A stretch of 64,000 bases of DNA from CAYMZZ01 sp964395095 (GTDB taxonomy: Bacteria; Bacteroidota; Bacteroidia; Chitinophagales; Chitinophagaceae): positions 261,968 to 325,967 of the forward strand of contig CAYMZZ010000004.1 in the NCBI GenBank assembly GCA_964395095.1, in the 5' to 3' direction. The translations under genes were made by a program, and so were the position numbers. The notes below the pieces were generated by a model. That model did not search any database. It saw only the letters and a list, made by a program, of their open reading frames with translations, and had not been told where the DNA came from. Each line of letters opens with the position of its first letter. Position 1 is the first letter of the stretch. Below are positions 17,470 to 32,400 of the stretch, piece by piece.

Positions 17470-20400
17470 GTTGGGTATTTAATTCTATATGAACGGAGCT
17501 TCCCTTACCGGGCTGTGAATGCACATCCCATTTCCCCTTTAGAAAGTCGATGCGGCTTTGAATATTGCTCCAGCCAATTCCCCGGGAGCGCTGGAGTATG
17601 GCGGGGTCAAATCCCTGGCCATCGTCTTCCACGGTAATGGACAATTGTCCGCTATCGAAGGTTAATTGCACCAGGGCTTTTTTGGCGGCCGCATGGCGGA
17701 TGGTATTGTTCAAAAGTTCCTGCACAATCCGGTATACGGTAACGGTTTTGGTTTGGTCGATCGCGGCTTCGCCAAGTCCCATCGACTGGTAGGTAACCTG
17801 TAGCGCGCCGGATTGGTTGATGTCGTTGCAGAAATCCTTCAATGCCGTGTCCAGCCCAAATTTTACCAGGGCTTCCGGCATCATATTATGCGCCACTCTT
17901 CGCATTTCCGCGATACTGCTGTCGAGCATATCAATGCTTCTTTCAAAAGCCTGCGCATTTTCAGGCGTCATTATCAGGTTTCCTTTCATGGTATGCAGGG
18001 AGTATTTGATGCCAGATAGCATGCCACCCAGGCCATCGTGCAGGTCTTTGGCCAGGCGGGCCCTTTCCTGCTCTTCGCCCTTCAGCACGGCTTCGGTGGC
18101 GGATAACTGTTTTTCGGTCTCCAGCTCCTGTATCCGTTGCTGTTGCAGCCGTCGCCGGTGCCGGTAGTTGCGATAGCTGAGCAGGGAGAGTAAAAAAAGC
18201 AGGAGTATGCTGCCTGCCAGGATATAGTTCCATATATTTTTCCGGAACAGGGCTGCCTGTTGTAATTGAATCTGTGCGTCTTTTTTTGCGCTCGCATATT
18301 TTTGCTCCAGGTCGGCAGTATTCCGCAGAACCTTGTCGTTGAGAATAACTTCGCCGATAGAATCGGCCGCCCTGCGTGCGCCCATGGATGCGGCAAAATC
18401 GCCTTCGCCGGCCGCGATATACGAAAGAAAGGTATAGCTTTCCTTCAGCGTTTCAATGATGCTGTCTTCTATGGCAATGCTGAGCGCCTGCTGTATATTT
18501 TTTTTCGCTTCGCGACTGTTGTTGTTGAGGTACTGCGCATAAGCGAGGGTATTGAGCGCGCCGGCCATCAATTGGCGGCTTTGCAGGGCCGAAGAAATTT
18601 CAAAGGACTGACGGGCCGCCTCCAGCATGGCGGGAAACTGCTTTAGGTAAGCATGCACATTGCTCTTGTATCCATAAATGGAAGCTTCCGCATACCTGTC
18701 GTTGGCCCGCTCCGCTTCGCGAATGGCGATGGTATAGTAATGCAGGGCGCTGTCCATCTTTCGCAATCCTTCGTACGATTGAGCCAGGGTAGCATAGATG
18801 CGATTGATATAACTATACTTATATGCACTGAAGTGGTGCACATGAATACCATATAAAGCATTGCTGACGGCTTTTTGGTATTGCTGCAACGCATGATAGC
18901 TGTTGGCCAGATTCAGATAAGCGCCTGCCAGCTTTACAGAATCCTTCATCGCCTCCACACTGTTCAGCACCTGGATGGCATAGGCAAGCTGGGCTTCAAA
19001 GTCGCCAAAATACATGCTCAATATCCCCAGGTTATTCAACATGTCGATCACTTTGCTGGAATCTTTCAATTGCCTGGCAAGCTGCAAGCCACTGCCGGCC
19101 TCCCGCAAAGCGGCTTTATAATCACCGACGGTATAAAGCAGAATGGTCTTTTGATTATGATAATGATAAAGCCCTCTCAAGAATTGAAGCTTTTCCGCCA
19201 GCAGTCGGCCTTGCTGGAGATAATAATTGGCCGAATCCTGCTGGCTGGTTTCATAGAGAGAACCCAGCGTGAGCAGGAGCATGGCCTTACCCGTATCTTC
19301 TTTTGCCTGGGGTAGCTCCCGCAATAAACTATCTCTCCGGGCCATGAAATCGGCCTGCGCGTTGGCGACCCATGCGGCCGCGATCAGGAGTAGTACGAAA
19401 GCCGATTTCCTCATTCCTTTAAATATAGTTTATGGACACGACTTTACAAAAGTGCAGATTTCACCGTTCCTTCTTCTCCCTGTTTTCCATGATTTATGGC
19501 GAATGAAAAATCCTGCTTTTACAGGATGTTTTGCAGCAGCGGGCGTCCTTAGGTTTACATCGCAAAATAAACCTCGCCTTAATTATCACACTATATGAAA
19601 CTGTATTCCTTATCGCTGTTTCTGTTGCTGGCTGTGTATGCAGGTGCGCAGCAACAAACCTATGACCTCTTCAGCTTTAAGCCACCCCGGGGCTGGAAGA
19701 AGAAAAGCATGGAGAACCTGCTTGATTATTCCACCAGCAGCCTCACTAAAGGTACCTGGGGTCGGGTCACCTTAATTAAAAGTACTGCCAGCCAGGGAAG
19801 TATTGATGCCGATTTCAAAATGGAATGGAATGAGCTGGTGCTGAAACCGTACAAAACCTATGGCGTAACGGAAGAACCTGTTGTGCTCGACAAGCAGGTT
19901 TACCAGGGATGGGATCATTATATCGGTTTGTCGCAATTTGTTTTTAATAAAGATTCTGTGGCGGTGATGCTTAGCACCTTCAGCGATGGTGAACGCTGTG
20001 CCAGCCTGATGGTGATGAGTAATTCAAAGACCTATGGCAAATTGGTAGATGCTTTTCTCGCTTCCATCAGCCTGTCGCCTCCCACAAAAAACCTGGCGAA
20101 GAAAACTAACCCGAGCGATGTATTGCCTGCTGATAAACCCAATAACCCTTCTGCCCCGGTGAGTACCGGCTTTCAATACAATACCACGAATTTCGACGAT
20201 GGCTGGACCAGTGTGGTGAAAGAAGACTGGGTAGAAGCAACCAAAGGCGATATCAAAGTGCTGTTGCATTACCCGCGCAAGGAAGATGAGATTTATTATA
20301 CACAACACCAGGAAAGAATGTCTGTATTCTGGAATATGCTGGTAGCTCCGCGCTACAGCAATCTGCGCAACTATGAAGCGCCGGACAACCACCTGCCTGA

Positions 20401-23400
20401 ATCTGCCTATTTTGCCAACGGCTTGCTGCGCGACAATGCATCGGGCAGGGATATGTGGGTCACTCTTTTCAGCAAGGGCAAAAGTGGTTGGATAGAAATC
20501 ATTACTCCCGATAAAGCCAGTTTTGTAAATGCATTTGGTATTGAAAATCCTCATGCCTGGTACACAGAATGGGATCCCCTGGTCAGGCTGTCGGGTATGA
20601 ATCGATTTGCAGTAGGTGAAAACGACCTGCCCGGCAAATGGTCAAACGAGTTTACCGGCTCCACGGCTTATTATAGTGTGTACACAGGCCTATATACCGG
20701 CTCTTCCACTTTTGCTTCGCGCGTCAATTTTGTTTTTCAGAGCAATAAGCGCTACAACTGGGATCTGGCTATGGCTTCCGGCGGCACCGGCACTTTGATG
20801 AAAGTGGATCAGGCCAAAGCAAGCGGCAACTGGAAGATCCTGAACCACTGGCAGATCTGGTTCTCCGAAATTGAACGAAAAGCCCGCACCTATAATGCCT
20901 ATTTCTCCTGCGTGAAAGGTGGACGTATTCTGTGGCTACAGGATACAGAGTATGGCAGTTATACGGCCTACGGAAAAATCAGCGAATAAATATTCATTGT
21001 AAAATACTCTCTCATGAAAAAAATGTTGTTAACCCTTTTGGTGCTGGCCAGTTTATGCTGTGTTGCGCAGGATGATGATTGCCTGGAGCGGATACTCGCT
21101 AAAAATGCTGGCTGGAAAAAAATAAACTCCACTGTAAGAACCAGTGCTGCTCAACACGCGATACAAAAAAAGTTTACGGATGAAGTGCACGCCATGGTTG
21201 CCGCTTATCAGCCTCGGGGCTTGCAGGCGCAATGGTACAGTACGCACCAGCCGGTGGAGTACAAGGTGCCGCTTGCATCTTTCACTTACAGGGTCATTCC
21301 CATGAAATACCTCTGCAGCGGCAGTACCCTGGAAATGGAACACGAAGGAACGGGAGGACTTACCATACATTTCAACTCCAATTATTTCAGATGGCTCTTT
21401 CAGCCCACAACCGAATATGAATCGGGCCCCGGCTTTGATGTGCTGCGCGAAGGGATGCCGAAAGAAATAAGCCCGGGCATCTGGCAATTCAAAGAAGTAT
21501 GGACACCATTGGGATTTGCCAGGGAAGGCTTAACCAGGCTCTGGCTTTACACTTATCCCGGCCAGTTGCCCTGGAGCTATATAAGCCGGCTTGAATTTTT
21601 GCAGAAGAGAAGAAGCAACCTGCTGCGTATGATGAAGGATGAGGAAGACAAACTGCAATCCAATCTTAGCGACCTGGAGCGTACGAAAAAAAATATGGAG
21701 AATGTATTAAAAAACGATCCCGCGCAATATGCCAGCTATATCAAAAATCACTATGAGCCCGCGCCCCAGCGTTTCCGCGACCTGCACGATAAATCGGTGG
21801 ATGCCTTAAGGAAGGCCATTGATCGTGTGGAGCAACAATTGCAGGCACCGGAGGCGGAGTTGAACAAGCAGGCCATTGTGGCGATCAACCTGCAAAATCA
21901 TCTGGACTATAATTTTGCCGAGCCTAATGAACAGGGAGCTTTAGTATTGGTAAAGCCCAATCCTGCCTATTTGAAAAAGCTGGCGCCTTCTGTTCCGCAA
22001 TTTATCACAGCAGGCATCACGTATTATCCGCCCGACCGCATATTGAATCTTTTTGCCACGGACATGGAGAAGCAGATGAATCATGGATTCCTGCAATCCT
22101 GTGTTGGCAAAACCGTACCCCCCGCCTTTAGTGGTGCAAAATCGAACAGCAAAAATGCCGGCAGTCAGCCATCGGCCACGGGTAAGGTATCCGGCGCTTC
22201 GGTGAATAGCAGCAAAGCCGCACCGGCAAATGCGAAAGCCGCCACACCCGGGAAGGGTAGTGGCCAATCTGCCTCCCCATCGGGCAAAGCCCTTTCGCTA
22301 TCCGGCATGCTGAGTGCACCGGCCGGTGTACCTATACAACTGGGCTATAACCAGGACAATGAATTGAGTGTAACGGTACCTAAAGCATCGGGGAGCCTCT
22401 ACAGGCAAGTGCCCTTCCGCTTTACCAGGCCCATCAGGGAAGGAGAAGATTATCAGGTGATGTTCCGGAAAATTCCTTCCAATATGAAGGGCGTGTTGTA
22501 CCAGGCCAAAGGAAAAGCGCCGGAGGGTACCGATCAACTGAAGCTGGCAGTCGACTTTCAGTATGAGTTGCTCACGCGCAGCAGCGACGATAAAACGATG
22601 AGCAGTTTTTATGAATCCTTTGCGCCGGCCGTGGGTGGCTACCAGGGCGAGGAAGGGAGGTATGTGGTGTTTGTATCCAATACCAGGGGCTTTGCCGGTT
22701 CCGATGGCAAGTTTCGCCAGGTGTTTTGGCGCGACCGGAATACGGGTATCACCAAAATGATATCGGTGTCCGCCACGGGGGAGCAGGCCAATGGTAATTG
22801 CGGCGAGCCCTCTGTTTCTGCCGATGGGAAAACGGTCGTGTTTGAATCTGCAGCTACCAATCTTGTTGCAGGCGACAACAATAGGTATAAGGACATTTTT
22901 TGCTGGAGAGCGGCCACCAACCGAATTGAGCTGGTCAGCCAATCGCTAAACGGAGCGGGTGCCGATGCCGACTGTTTTGATGCGGCAGTGTCGGGGAATG
23001 GTCAATACGCGGTATTTACTTCGGCGGCTGGCAACCTCTCGGCTACCCCCAGGGGTCGCTCGGTGGCGAATATATTTTTGCGCGATATGCTGAAAGGCGA
23101 AACAACCATGATCAGCGTGGATCCCCAGCAAAAGACCGGAGGCAATGGGTATAAGGCCAGTATTTCATTCGATGGCAGCCGGATCAGTTTTTGCTCGGCA
23201 AGCAATACCCTGGTGCCTAACGACAGGAATAATCTCTGGGATATCTTTCTTTGGCAGCGTGGCCAGGCGAATTTGAAAAGAATCAGTCTCACGCATGATG
23301 GCCAGGAGCGCAATGGCGGAAGCGAATCGGCATCGCGGCAGGTGGCTTCCGTCATTTCGGGCAATGGTAAATACGTTGCATTTGCCAGCACAGCCAGCAA

Positions 23401-26400
23401 TATGGTACCCAACGACAACAATACTTTTCAGGATGTGTTTGTGGTGGAAGTGGAAACCGGCAGGGTAATGGTGGCCAGCTTTACCAATGACGGACAGGCT
23501 TCCAATGGCGATAGCCCGATTGAGCAGGGCGAAAGGGTGGCCATCAGCTATGATGGAACCTGGGTAGCGTTCCCCAGCAAAGCGAGCAACCTGGGTGCCG
23601 CAGGTTCGAATATTATTGTCTACAATACCGTAACCGGGAAGAATTCGGCGGCCAGTAATGTGAAAGGCAGTTATGTTGGACGACCCTGCATCAGCTATAG
23701 CGGCAGCTATATAGTGTTTGGTAAATCAGATAACCTCGATAATCGCTTTTCCCAATCAGGCATATTCGCCCATTTTACCGGCCATGGTCCCTGTCGCGAT
23801 TGCAAGGAATAATGCGGTTGATAGCAGGGAAAGGGGACTCTGGAGCATATCGTTTTCAGCTATTTTATCCTCAATTTGAAACAGGGCTACATGATTTAGC
23901 TTGTCCGTGAAACCCATACAGCGTGCATTGGTTGAAGCATGGATAGCCGGGTGGATAACTTAAGTAGCGAAAAGGTTGTTGCAAATAATCAGAAAGTAGG
24001 GGAGTTTCTTATTCATTGAGCTAAACTCTTTCTACACTTAATCAAATAAAAAGGAAAATTCTCCATTACTTCCGTCACTTCCACCAGGCCCGCATCGCCG
24101 AATTCGGCCGCAATACTTTCGGGGTCGTAAAAGAAAATCTTTGCGCCGCCAAATTGCTCATAGCGATCCTTGCCAATGGGGGTTCCCTGGCCATAGGTAT
24201 TGGCGGCTTTGGTGATGGCCGTAAAAACCATATATCCTCCTTCAGCAAGCTGGCGGTAACAGTCGTGGATGAGTTTTTGTCGCTCCTCCTGATCGAGCAG
24301 ATAAATCAGGCCATAGCAGAAAATGCCTTCGTACAGTTTATCATCGAAGGGCATATCGGTGACGGATCCGTGGTAGATGGTCAGCGTGTTGCCAAAATGC
24401 TTTTGGGCGAGATCGATGGCGGTTGAGGATATTTCGATACCGGTTACGTTGATGCCGTTGTTGTGGAAGATACTGGCATTTCGTCCATAGCCTATTCCCG
24501 GTATGAGGATATTCCGGATATTTTGCTGCAGAAAAAAATCTTTTGTAAGCTGTGCGGATTGGGCGGGCTCCAACCCCCACATTTCCTGTTTATCCTGAAA
24601 AGCCTGTTCCCAAAATTCTGGCACGCGTGTATTTTTTTGTTGCTGTTTGGTGGTAGCAGCAACAAGTTACCACTATTCCAATAAATTCTTTCGTATGGGA
24701 GATAGGATGTGTGTGCTGAGCGTTTTTACCGCAACGAACGCAAAGGAGTGGCCAAGTTCCCACAAGGGCCAGGTTGGCAAATCCATGCATAAGCCGAAAT
24801 CTTTCAGATTTACGTAAATTGAGCCAACCCGGCAGTACTTTACAATTTAGCCCAGTGTCGGGATATTAGGTTTCAGCAACCAAACCCCTGCTATGAGCAA
24901 AATAATTTCCCTTTTTTTCCTCCTGGCCATCTGTGGCCAGGCAGAAGCACAAAGCCTTGCTTCCAACGACAGCTTGCAGATCCTGTCGAAGATCGATGAC
25001 TGGGACCGGGCCTGGCATATCAAGGACCCGATCCTTGCGACCAAATGGTATAGCGAGGATGCGCGGTTTACCAATGCCTTTGGCGATAAGCGAAACGGAC
25101 AGAAAGAAATTGAAGCCCTGCTCAAGGAAGTTTTTGCCCTGCCCTTTGTGATGTCGGGTAAGAGCGAAACCACCGAACACCGCTACCAGGTTCTCAGTAA
25201 AAAACTTGTGATTGTGCACACGGCCGTTACCCGCAAAGGCCAGCAAATGCCGGATGGTTCCGTTTTACCGGATAGAATGACAACACATATGCGCGTGTTT
25301 GAAAAAGCAAAAGAAAGCTGGTTGATAAAAGCCCATCTTATCTCCGATGCGAGAGATAAACAGGCAGTAAAACACTGATGAGCGGTGATCTTTCCCGGGC
25401 GGATCGGCAATCAATACGCAGGTAAAGACTTTCGTTTCTCCGGGTATGAATTTTTCAAGCGGCTCTCCCAAAGAATGGATTCATACTATTAAAGGAATGC
25501 AGCAGAAAGGGCTATCTTATTTTATACCCGGTACTTATTCCCCAGGGAAGGCAAGCCGCTTATTCACTTCAACCAAATCCCGTCCCAAACGTATTACGTA
25601 TATCGTACAACGTACTACCCACATGCGCTTGCTCCTCACGATAGTTTATTTTTCGCTGCTGGCCTGCAGCAAGTCGCCGGAACCCGCTCCGGTACCGGTG
25701 CCGCCTCCACCGGGTCCGTCCACGCCACCACCCGCCAATCCGCCGCCGGCCAACAGCGCAAAGACCTACCTCGCCCTGGGCGATTCCTATACCATTGGGC
25801 AGGGTGTGAGTATAGCCGAACGATTTCCCGTGCAAACCGCCACCCTGCTTCGGGGCAATGGCATCAATATCATCAATCCCCAGATTATCGCTACCACGGG
25901 GTGGACAACCATCCGCCTGCAGGAAGCTTTACGTGTGCAGGCACCCGTGGGTCCCTTTGATGTGGTGAGCCTGCTCATTGGGGTAAACGATCAGTTTCAG
26001 GGCCTCCCTCTTGATGGCTACAAAACCCGCTTCCGCGAATTGTTGCAGGAGAGCATTCGACTGGCCGGGAACCGGCCGGAAAGGGTATTTGTTTTATCGA
26101 TTCCCGATTATAGCGTAACCCCCTTCGCGCAGAATTTCGATCGCGAGCGCATCAGCCGCGAAATCGATGCCTTTAACCTGGCCAATAAAGAGATTAGTCT
26201 TTCCCGTGGCGTTCATTACCTCGATATCACTCCCTCTACCCGCGAAGCGGCCAGCAATCCCGCATTGATTGCCAGCGACGGCCTGCATCCTTCCGGCACC
26301 GAATATGCCAAATGGGCCAACCGTTTGCTGCCCCTGATGAAAGAGGAGTTGGAATAAGATCTGCTGAAAACAATTATCTTCCTGTTCACGGTTTTTTATT

Positions 26401-29400
26401 GGATTGATTGGATTCCCGAAGGCACGCAACGCGCTATTTTCTCCATGTTGTTTGGCGCAGGCATGCTCATTTTCCTGGGGCGGCTGGAACAGAAGATGAA
26501 GGGAACCCTGGCTGCGCCTGCAGGGTTATATGCAGGCCGATTACAATGAGTATGAAAGAAGCAAACTGATTTTATGGGATGGTTACGAAATTTCGCGGCT
26601 GTGCCGGTCAGTCGGCTTGCTGGGCACATTGTTGCTCCTGTATCGTGTACCCTTTTTTCATCGCATCATGCAGGCATTTCGGCCGGTGGGGCAAATGGCT
26701 TTCACCAATTACCTGATGCAATCGATTATAGGAGGATTGATATTTTATGGAATAGGCCTGGGCTATTTTGGAAAGTTGCAGCGGTATGAAATCTACTTTG
26801 TGGTCATTGCCATCTGGGTATTTCAAATCCTTTTCAGCCATATCTGGATGCGCTATTTCCGCTTTGGTCCGCTGGAATGGCTGTGGAGAAGTTTGACGTA
26901 TTGGAAGAAACAGCCGTGGCGGAGGGGAGAAGTAAGTAGTAAGTTGTAAGTAGTAAGTAGTAAGTTGGAGGTGTTGGATTACTATCAATAAAAATCTGCG
27001 CCGATCTGCGGGAAACGCATTGGCTCTTTAAACCTGTTCAAAGCTTGGGAGAGATTTCCCGCAGATTTACGCAGATCGTTGCGCAGATGAACGCAGAAGA
27101 GGAATGGCTGAAAAAGCACTCGTGGGTAAGAGATTATTGAAAGGTCGTGAGGAATTTCCCATTTGAATGACGAAAATCTTCTAATTCTATTTACCTTTTG
27201 ATTCAAAACCCCGCTTAACCCCCACTTACTACTTACAACTTAAAACTTACCACTCAAAAAATGCGCTTCCTGCTCCTCCTCCTCCTCCTCGCTTCCTGCA
27301 CGCAGAATGGTAATAAAAACCCGGAAAGCAAAACACACACATCTCCATACGATGCGCTTCTCAATAATGACGACAGCGCCCGCCTTGTCGCTCTCCGGCA
27401 GCATATACCCCTGCTGCAGCAGCTATTTCGGGATTATGCGCAGAAGAATAATATCCCCGGTCTGTCCTTCGCCGTTGTTGTGGGCGACAGTATGCTTACC
27501 AGCGGAAATTTTGGCTATGCCAATATCAGTACACAGCAGCCGGTGAGCGATTCCACGCAGTTCCGGATAGCGAGCATGTCGAAAAGCTTTACCGCGATGG
27601 CGGTATTGAAACTACGTGATGAGGGAAAACTTCAGCTCGATGATCCGGTGGAGAGATACATTCCGCTGATGCGCGATCAGCGCTACCCCAGCGCCGATGC
27701 GCCACCGATTACCATCCGCCATTTGATGACCCATGGCGCCGGTTTTCCCGAAGATAATCCCTGGGGCGATCGACAACTGGCCGACACCGATGCCGAGTTC
27801 ATGGCTTTTTTGAAGGAAGGGATCAGCTTCTCCAACCCGCCCGGTGTGCAATATGAATACAGCAACCTGGGCTTCGCCCTGCTGGGCAAGCTGATAACCG
27901 AAGTATCGGGCAAACCCTACCAGCAATACATTCGGGAAGCGATTCTGCAACCCCTGCAGATGGGCCATACCACCTGGGAGTATGCGGATGTTGCACCCGA
28001 CATGCTGGCCCATGGGTACCGATGGATTAATGAAAGCTGGGAGGAGCAGGCCCTGCTGCACGATGCGCCGGACGGAAGCTGGGGTGCTATGGGGAGTATG
28101 ATCTCCTCGGTGCAAGAATTTAGCCGCTATATGCGTTTTCATCTCAGCGCCTGGCCGCCCTCTTCCCTGTCGGAAAAGGGGCCGGTGAAGCGCAGCTCGG
28201 TGCGCGAAATGCATCATCCCTGGCGCTTCAATGGGTTGAACCCGAACTACCGCTATCCGGGCGGGCGGGTATGCGCCATTACCTCCGCCTATGGTTATGG
28301 CCTGCGCTGGCTCTACGATTGCGAAGAGCGGGTGATGGTATCACATAGCGGTGGGCTGCCGGGCTTTGGCAGTCACTGGATGATATTGCCCGACTATGGA
28401 ATCGGTATTGTTGCGCTCGCCAACCGCACTTATGCGCCCATGAGCAGCATCAATATGCAGGCGATAGATACCCTGATACGACTGGCTACCCTGAAACCCA
28501 AACCCATTCCTGTTAGCCCTATCCTCAAACAAAGACAACAGGAATTGATGAAGCTGCTGCCCCACTGGAATGGCGCTGAGCAATCGGGGCTTTTTGCCGA
28601 AAACTTTTTCGACGATTATAAGATCGATAGTCTTCGCAAGCAGGCAGCAACCCTGTTTGAAAAAGCAGGGGCAGTGAAAAAGGTTTCGGAAATGATTGCG
28701 CTGAACCAACTACGCGGCTATTTTACCGTAGAAGGCGCAAAGGGCAGCCTTCAAATTTTCTTCACCCTTTCACCCGAGGCGAAACCCAAAATACAGGCTT
28801 ATGAAATTTGGGAATACAAGCCGGAATAAATCCATACCCTAAACAGGTTTCGTAAATCTACGATAAGCGGTCTTCCTGCCACTTCATTAGGCCACTATGT
28901 GGTATTTACGATAATAAGTGCAGTAAATACTTGCAAAGCCCGAAACAGGAAACTACCTTTACCGGTGGAACGACAAAGTGTGTAGAGGCCCGCGTACCTG
29001 TATGGGCCAACGAATCCAGTCTTATCAAAAATCCGTCAACCATTTCCTTTTATTCCAGTAGCCTGTGTAAGCAGTGATCAATCTAATGCGACAGTATTTT
29101 TTTGATCGCATCACTCAATCTAACATGTATGAAAATTCGGCTACCCGGAAACCCTTCTTACTGCCTCCTAACGGTATGCCTGCTGCTTATGCTCCTCTCT
29201 GCACAGTCGCAGGGCGTTTACCGCTTTTGGGGATCTACGCGCCAGGGCGGTCAACACAATACCGGCGTACTCTTCAGCCTCGACAGCAATGCCGCCAATT
29301 ACTCCGTCAAATTTGATTTTACCCTAAGCAACGCAGGTGCTTCACCTTATTATACCCAACTCACTGAATGGAATGGTAAATTCTATGGCGTTACCGTTGC

Positions 29401-32400
29401 CGGTGGCGACAATAGTAACTACGGTGTTATTTTCGAATGGGATCCAGTCACCAACGTCTATTCACATCGCTATAGCTTTTCCGGCAGCGATTGCTGGTTT
29501 ATGTACGGAAGCCTGACCGTTTTCAATAATAAGTTTTATGGCATGACCAGCCGCGGCGGCGACTATGGACTGGGTGTGCTTTTTGAATGGGATCCGGTAA
29601 GCCATCAGTTCACCCGGCTCTATCATTTTAGTGATGCGAGCGGACATAGCCCGGAAGGAAGCCTTACGGTGAAGGACGGCAAACTTTACGGACTCACGAG
29701 GGCGGGTGGAGCCAATTTTGGCGGAACCCTTTTTTCGTTTGATCCGCTAACCCTCGACTTCACCCTTCAATATGAATTTGATTATGCCGAAGGCAAGGGG
29801 CCGCATGGCGATCTGAAACTATATAATGGCAAGCTTTATGGTATGACGGCTGAAGGTGGTCCGCATGGTTATGGCACTTTGTTTGAATGGGATCCCGATA
29901 CCGGCACCTTTACCAATCGATTTGCCTTTGATGGGGCCAATGGCAAGTATCCCTATGGCAGTCTCACCGTTTTTCAGGATAAACTCTATGGGCTCACCTC
30001 AGAAGGGGGTGCTAATAATGCGGGCGTATTGTTTGAGTATAACCCGGCCGGTTTCGCCTGCATGAAAAAGCTCGATTTCGGGGGATCATTAGGAATCAAT
30101 CCCTATGGATCACTTGCTGCCGGCGACAATACGCTGGCGGGTTGCACCTGGATGGGAGGAACGGGCAACTATGGAACATTATTCGAATATAATCCCGCAA
30201 CCGGACAGATCGTACAAACCAGGGAATTCTCGCAGCAATTGAATGGGAGCAATCCACTCGGCAGCCTGGCCTGGAATGGCGCCAGCTTTTTCGGTCTCAC
30301 CTCCAGCGGAGGCGCGGCCAATGCCGGGGTCATTTTTGAATGGGAACCTACAGCCAATACTTACACGAAGCGGATTGATTTCAACATAGCAGAGAATGGT
30401 GCCCTGCCCACAGGATCGCTGCTGAAGTGGAAGGGTAAACTATATGGAACCGCCAGCCGGGGTGGCATGGCCAATCGCGGTGTATTGTTTAGCTATAACG
30501 AAGCAACGGGTGAATACACTCGTCTCGTTGATTTTGACGGAACCAATGGCGCTTATCCCACCGGTGACCTTCGCATCATTGGTCAAAAAATTTATGGATG
30601 GACACGCGAAGGCGGCCTGAACGACAAGGGCGCCATCTTTAGCTGGGACCTGGCATCGCAAACCCTGCAGGTAGTTTATTCCTTTACCAATGCGGAGGGC
30701 AGCTATCCCTCAGCCGGGGCTTTGTGGCATAATGATAAATTTTACGGAACTACGGAATACGGTGGCATCGGTGATTATGGGGTGTTGTATATGTTTGATC
30801 CCGCTACCTCCAATTATACCGTGAAGCATCATTTTGATGGAACGGGAGGTGCGAACCCAACCGGCTACCTGGCAGTAAGAAACCAGCAATTGTTTGGCAT
30901 GACCAGCTATGGTGGTACTAATGAAACCGGCACTATCTATCAATGGGACCTGGTTGCGGAAAACTTTACCACCCGATATCATTTTGAGGCCAATGGCATG
31001 GGCGTTCATCCCAGAGCCGGCCTCACTTTAAGCAGCGATGGAAGCGAGTTTTATGGCATGACCCGCGAAACGAATGGCCAAATCAGTTTTCCCGGCCAGG
31101 AAGGTCCCGGTGTACTCTTTGCCTGGAACCCGCAAAGCGGACAATACAGCAAGAAAATAGATTTTGATGGCGCCAATGGCGGATTGCCCGTTGGTAATTT
31201 GCGCAGGAGCGGCGGTCGTTACTATGGTATGACCAACCAGGGTGGCGATGGCGAAAGCTATCCGGGTATCAACTACATTGTAGGCGGAAGTGGCGTAATC
31301 TTTGAATGGGATGCCGCCAACAACATCATTAGCAAGAAGGTGGATTTGCTGGGCGACAATGGCGCTTATCCCAGTGGCAATGACCTGGCACTGGCTGAAG
31401 TGCCGGTAGCGGAAGGGCAGGCGAATAATTGCCATAATCTGCCATCAGTAATGATTGGTGCGGAGAATAATAATAAATGGGTTCCCATTGTGGACGCTGC
31501 CGGTAATGTGCTGGCTGAAATTATGGCGAATGGCAATAACCTGGGACTGGTGCAGGCCAGTGTTTATATACACGAGGGTCCGCAACGGGAAGACAGCAAG
31601 CGCCGCATATATCTCAACAGGAGCATTAGTATTTCCCCGGCCAACCAGCCCGGCACGCCGGTGAGTATTCGCCTGTATATCCGTTCGCAGGAATTTGAAG
31701 CCCTAAAGCAGGCCAGCAATAGCCAGGGTCAGCCATCGGGCATTAGCCAGATTGGGGATCTCTCTATCTATAAGATGCCGAACGATTGTGGCGAATCTTT
31801 TACCGAATTACAGAACCGACTTACCAGTACGGCGGCTTCCTGGTCGGCCGACTATGTGCTCAGCACCCAGGTTAGTTCATTCTCCACCTTCTATTTTGCA
31901 CCCGGAGCCGCCGAAGCACCTTTGCCGGTAGAGTTTCTGTCATTTACGGCGGATCTGCGGGGTAAGGATGCGGAACTCAACTGGCAAACCGCGCATGAGC
32001 GCGATATCGTGCGATTCGACATTGAAAGAAGCCTGGATGGTATCACGTACAGTGTTGTTGGAAACAGCAACCCTTCCAATCAGGCCGGAACGCATCAATA
32101 CCGTTATACGGATCCACGTGTGACCGATCTGGGTGTTAGCCGGCTTTATTACCGCATCCGGGAGCTGGACCTTGACGGCAGGTACACTTACTCGAAAGAG
32201 GCAGTGGTGAATATTCCCTTCGGTGGCGAAAAAATCAGCATCTACCCCAACCCGGTGCAAACCGACGCTATACTGCGCATTCAAAGCAATCTGCAGGGCC
32301 CCGTGCAACTGCGTATCTATGATGCGCGTGGAGTATTGGTACGTCAGCAAACCCTGAATTGGCAAACCGGTACCACGCAGCACACGCTCCGCCTGGGCGA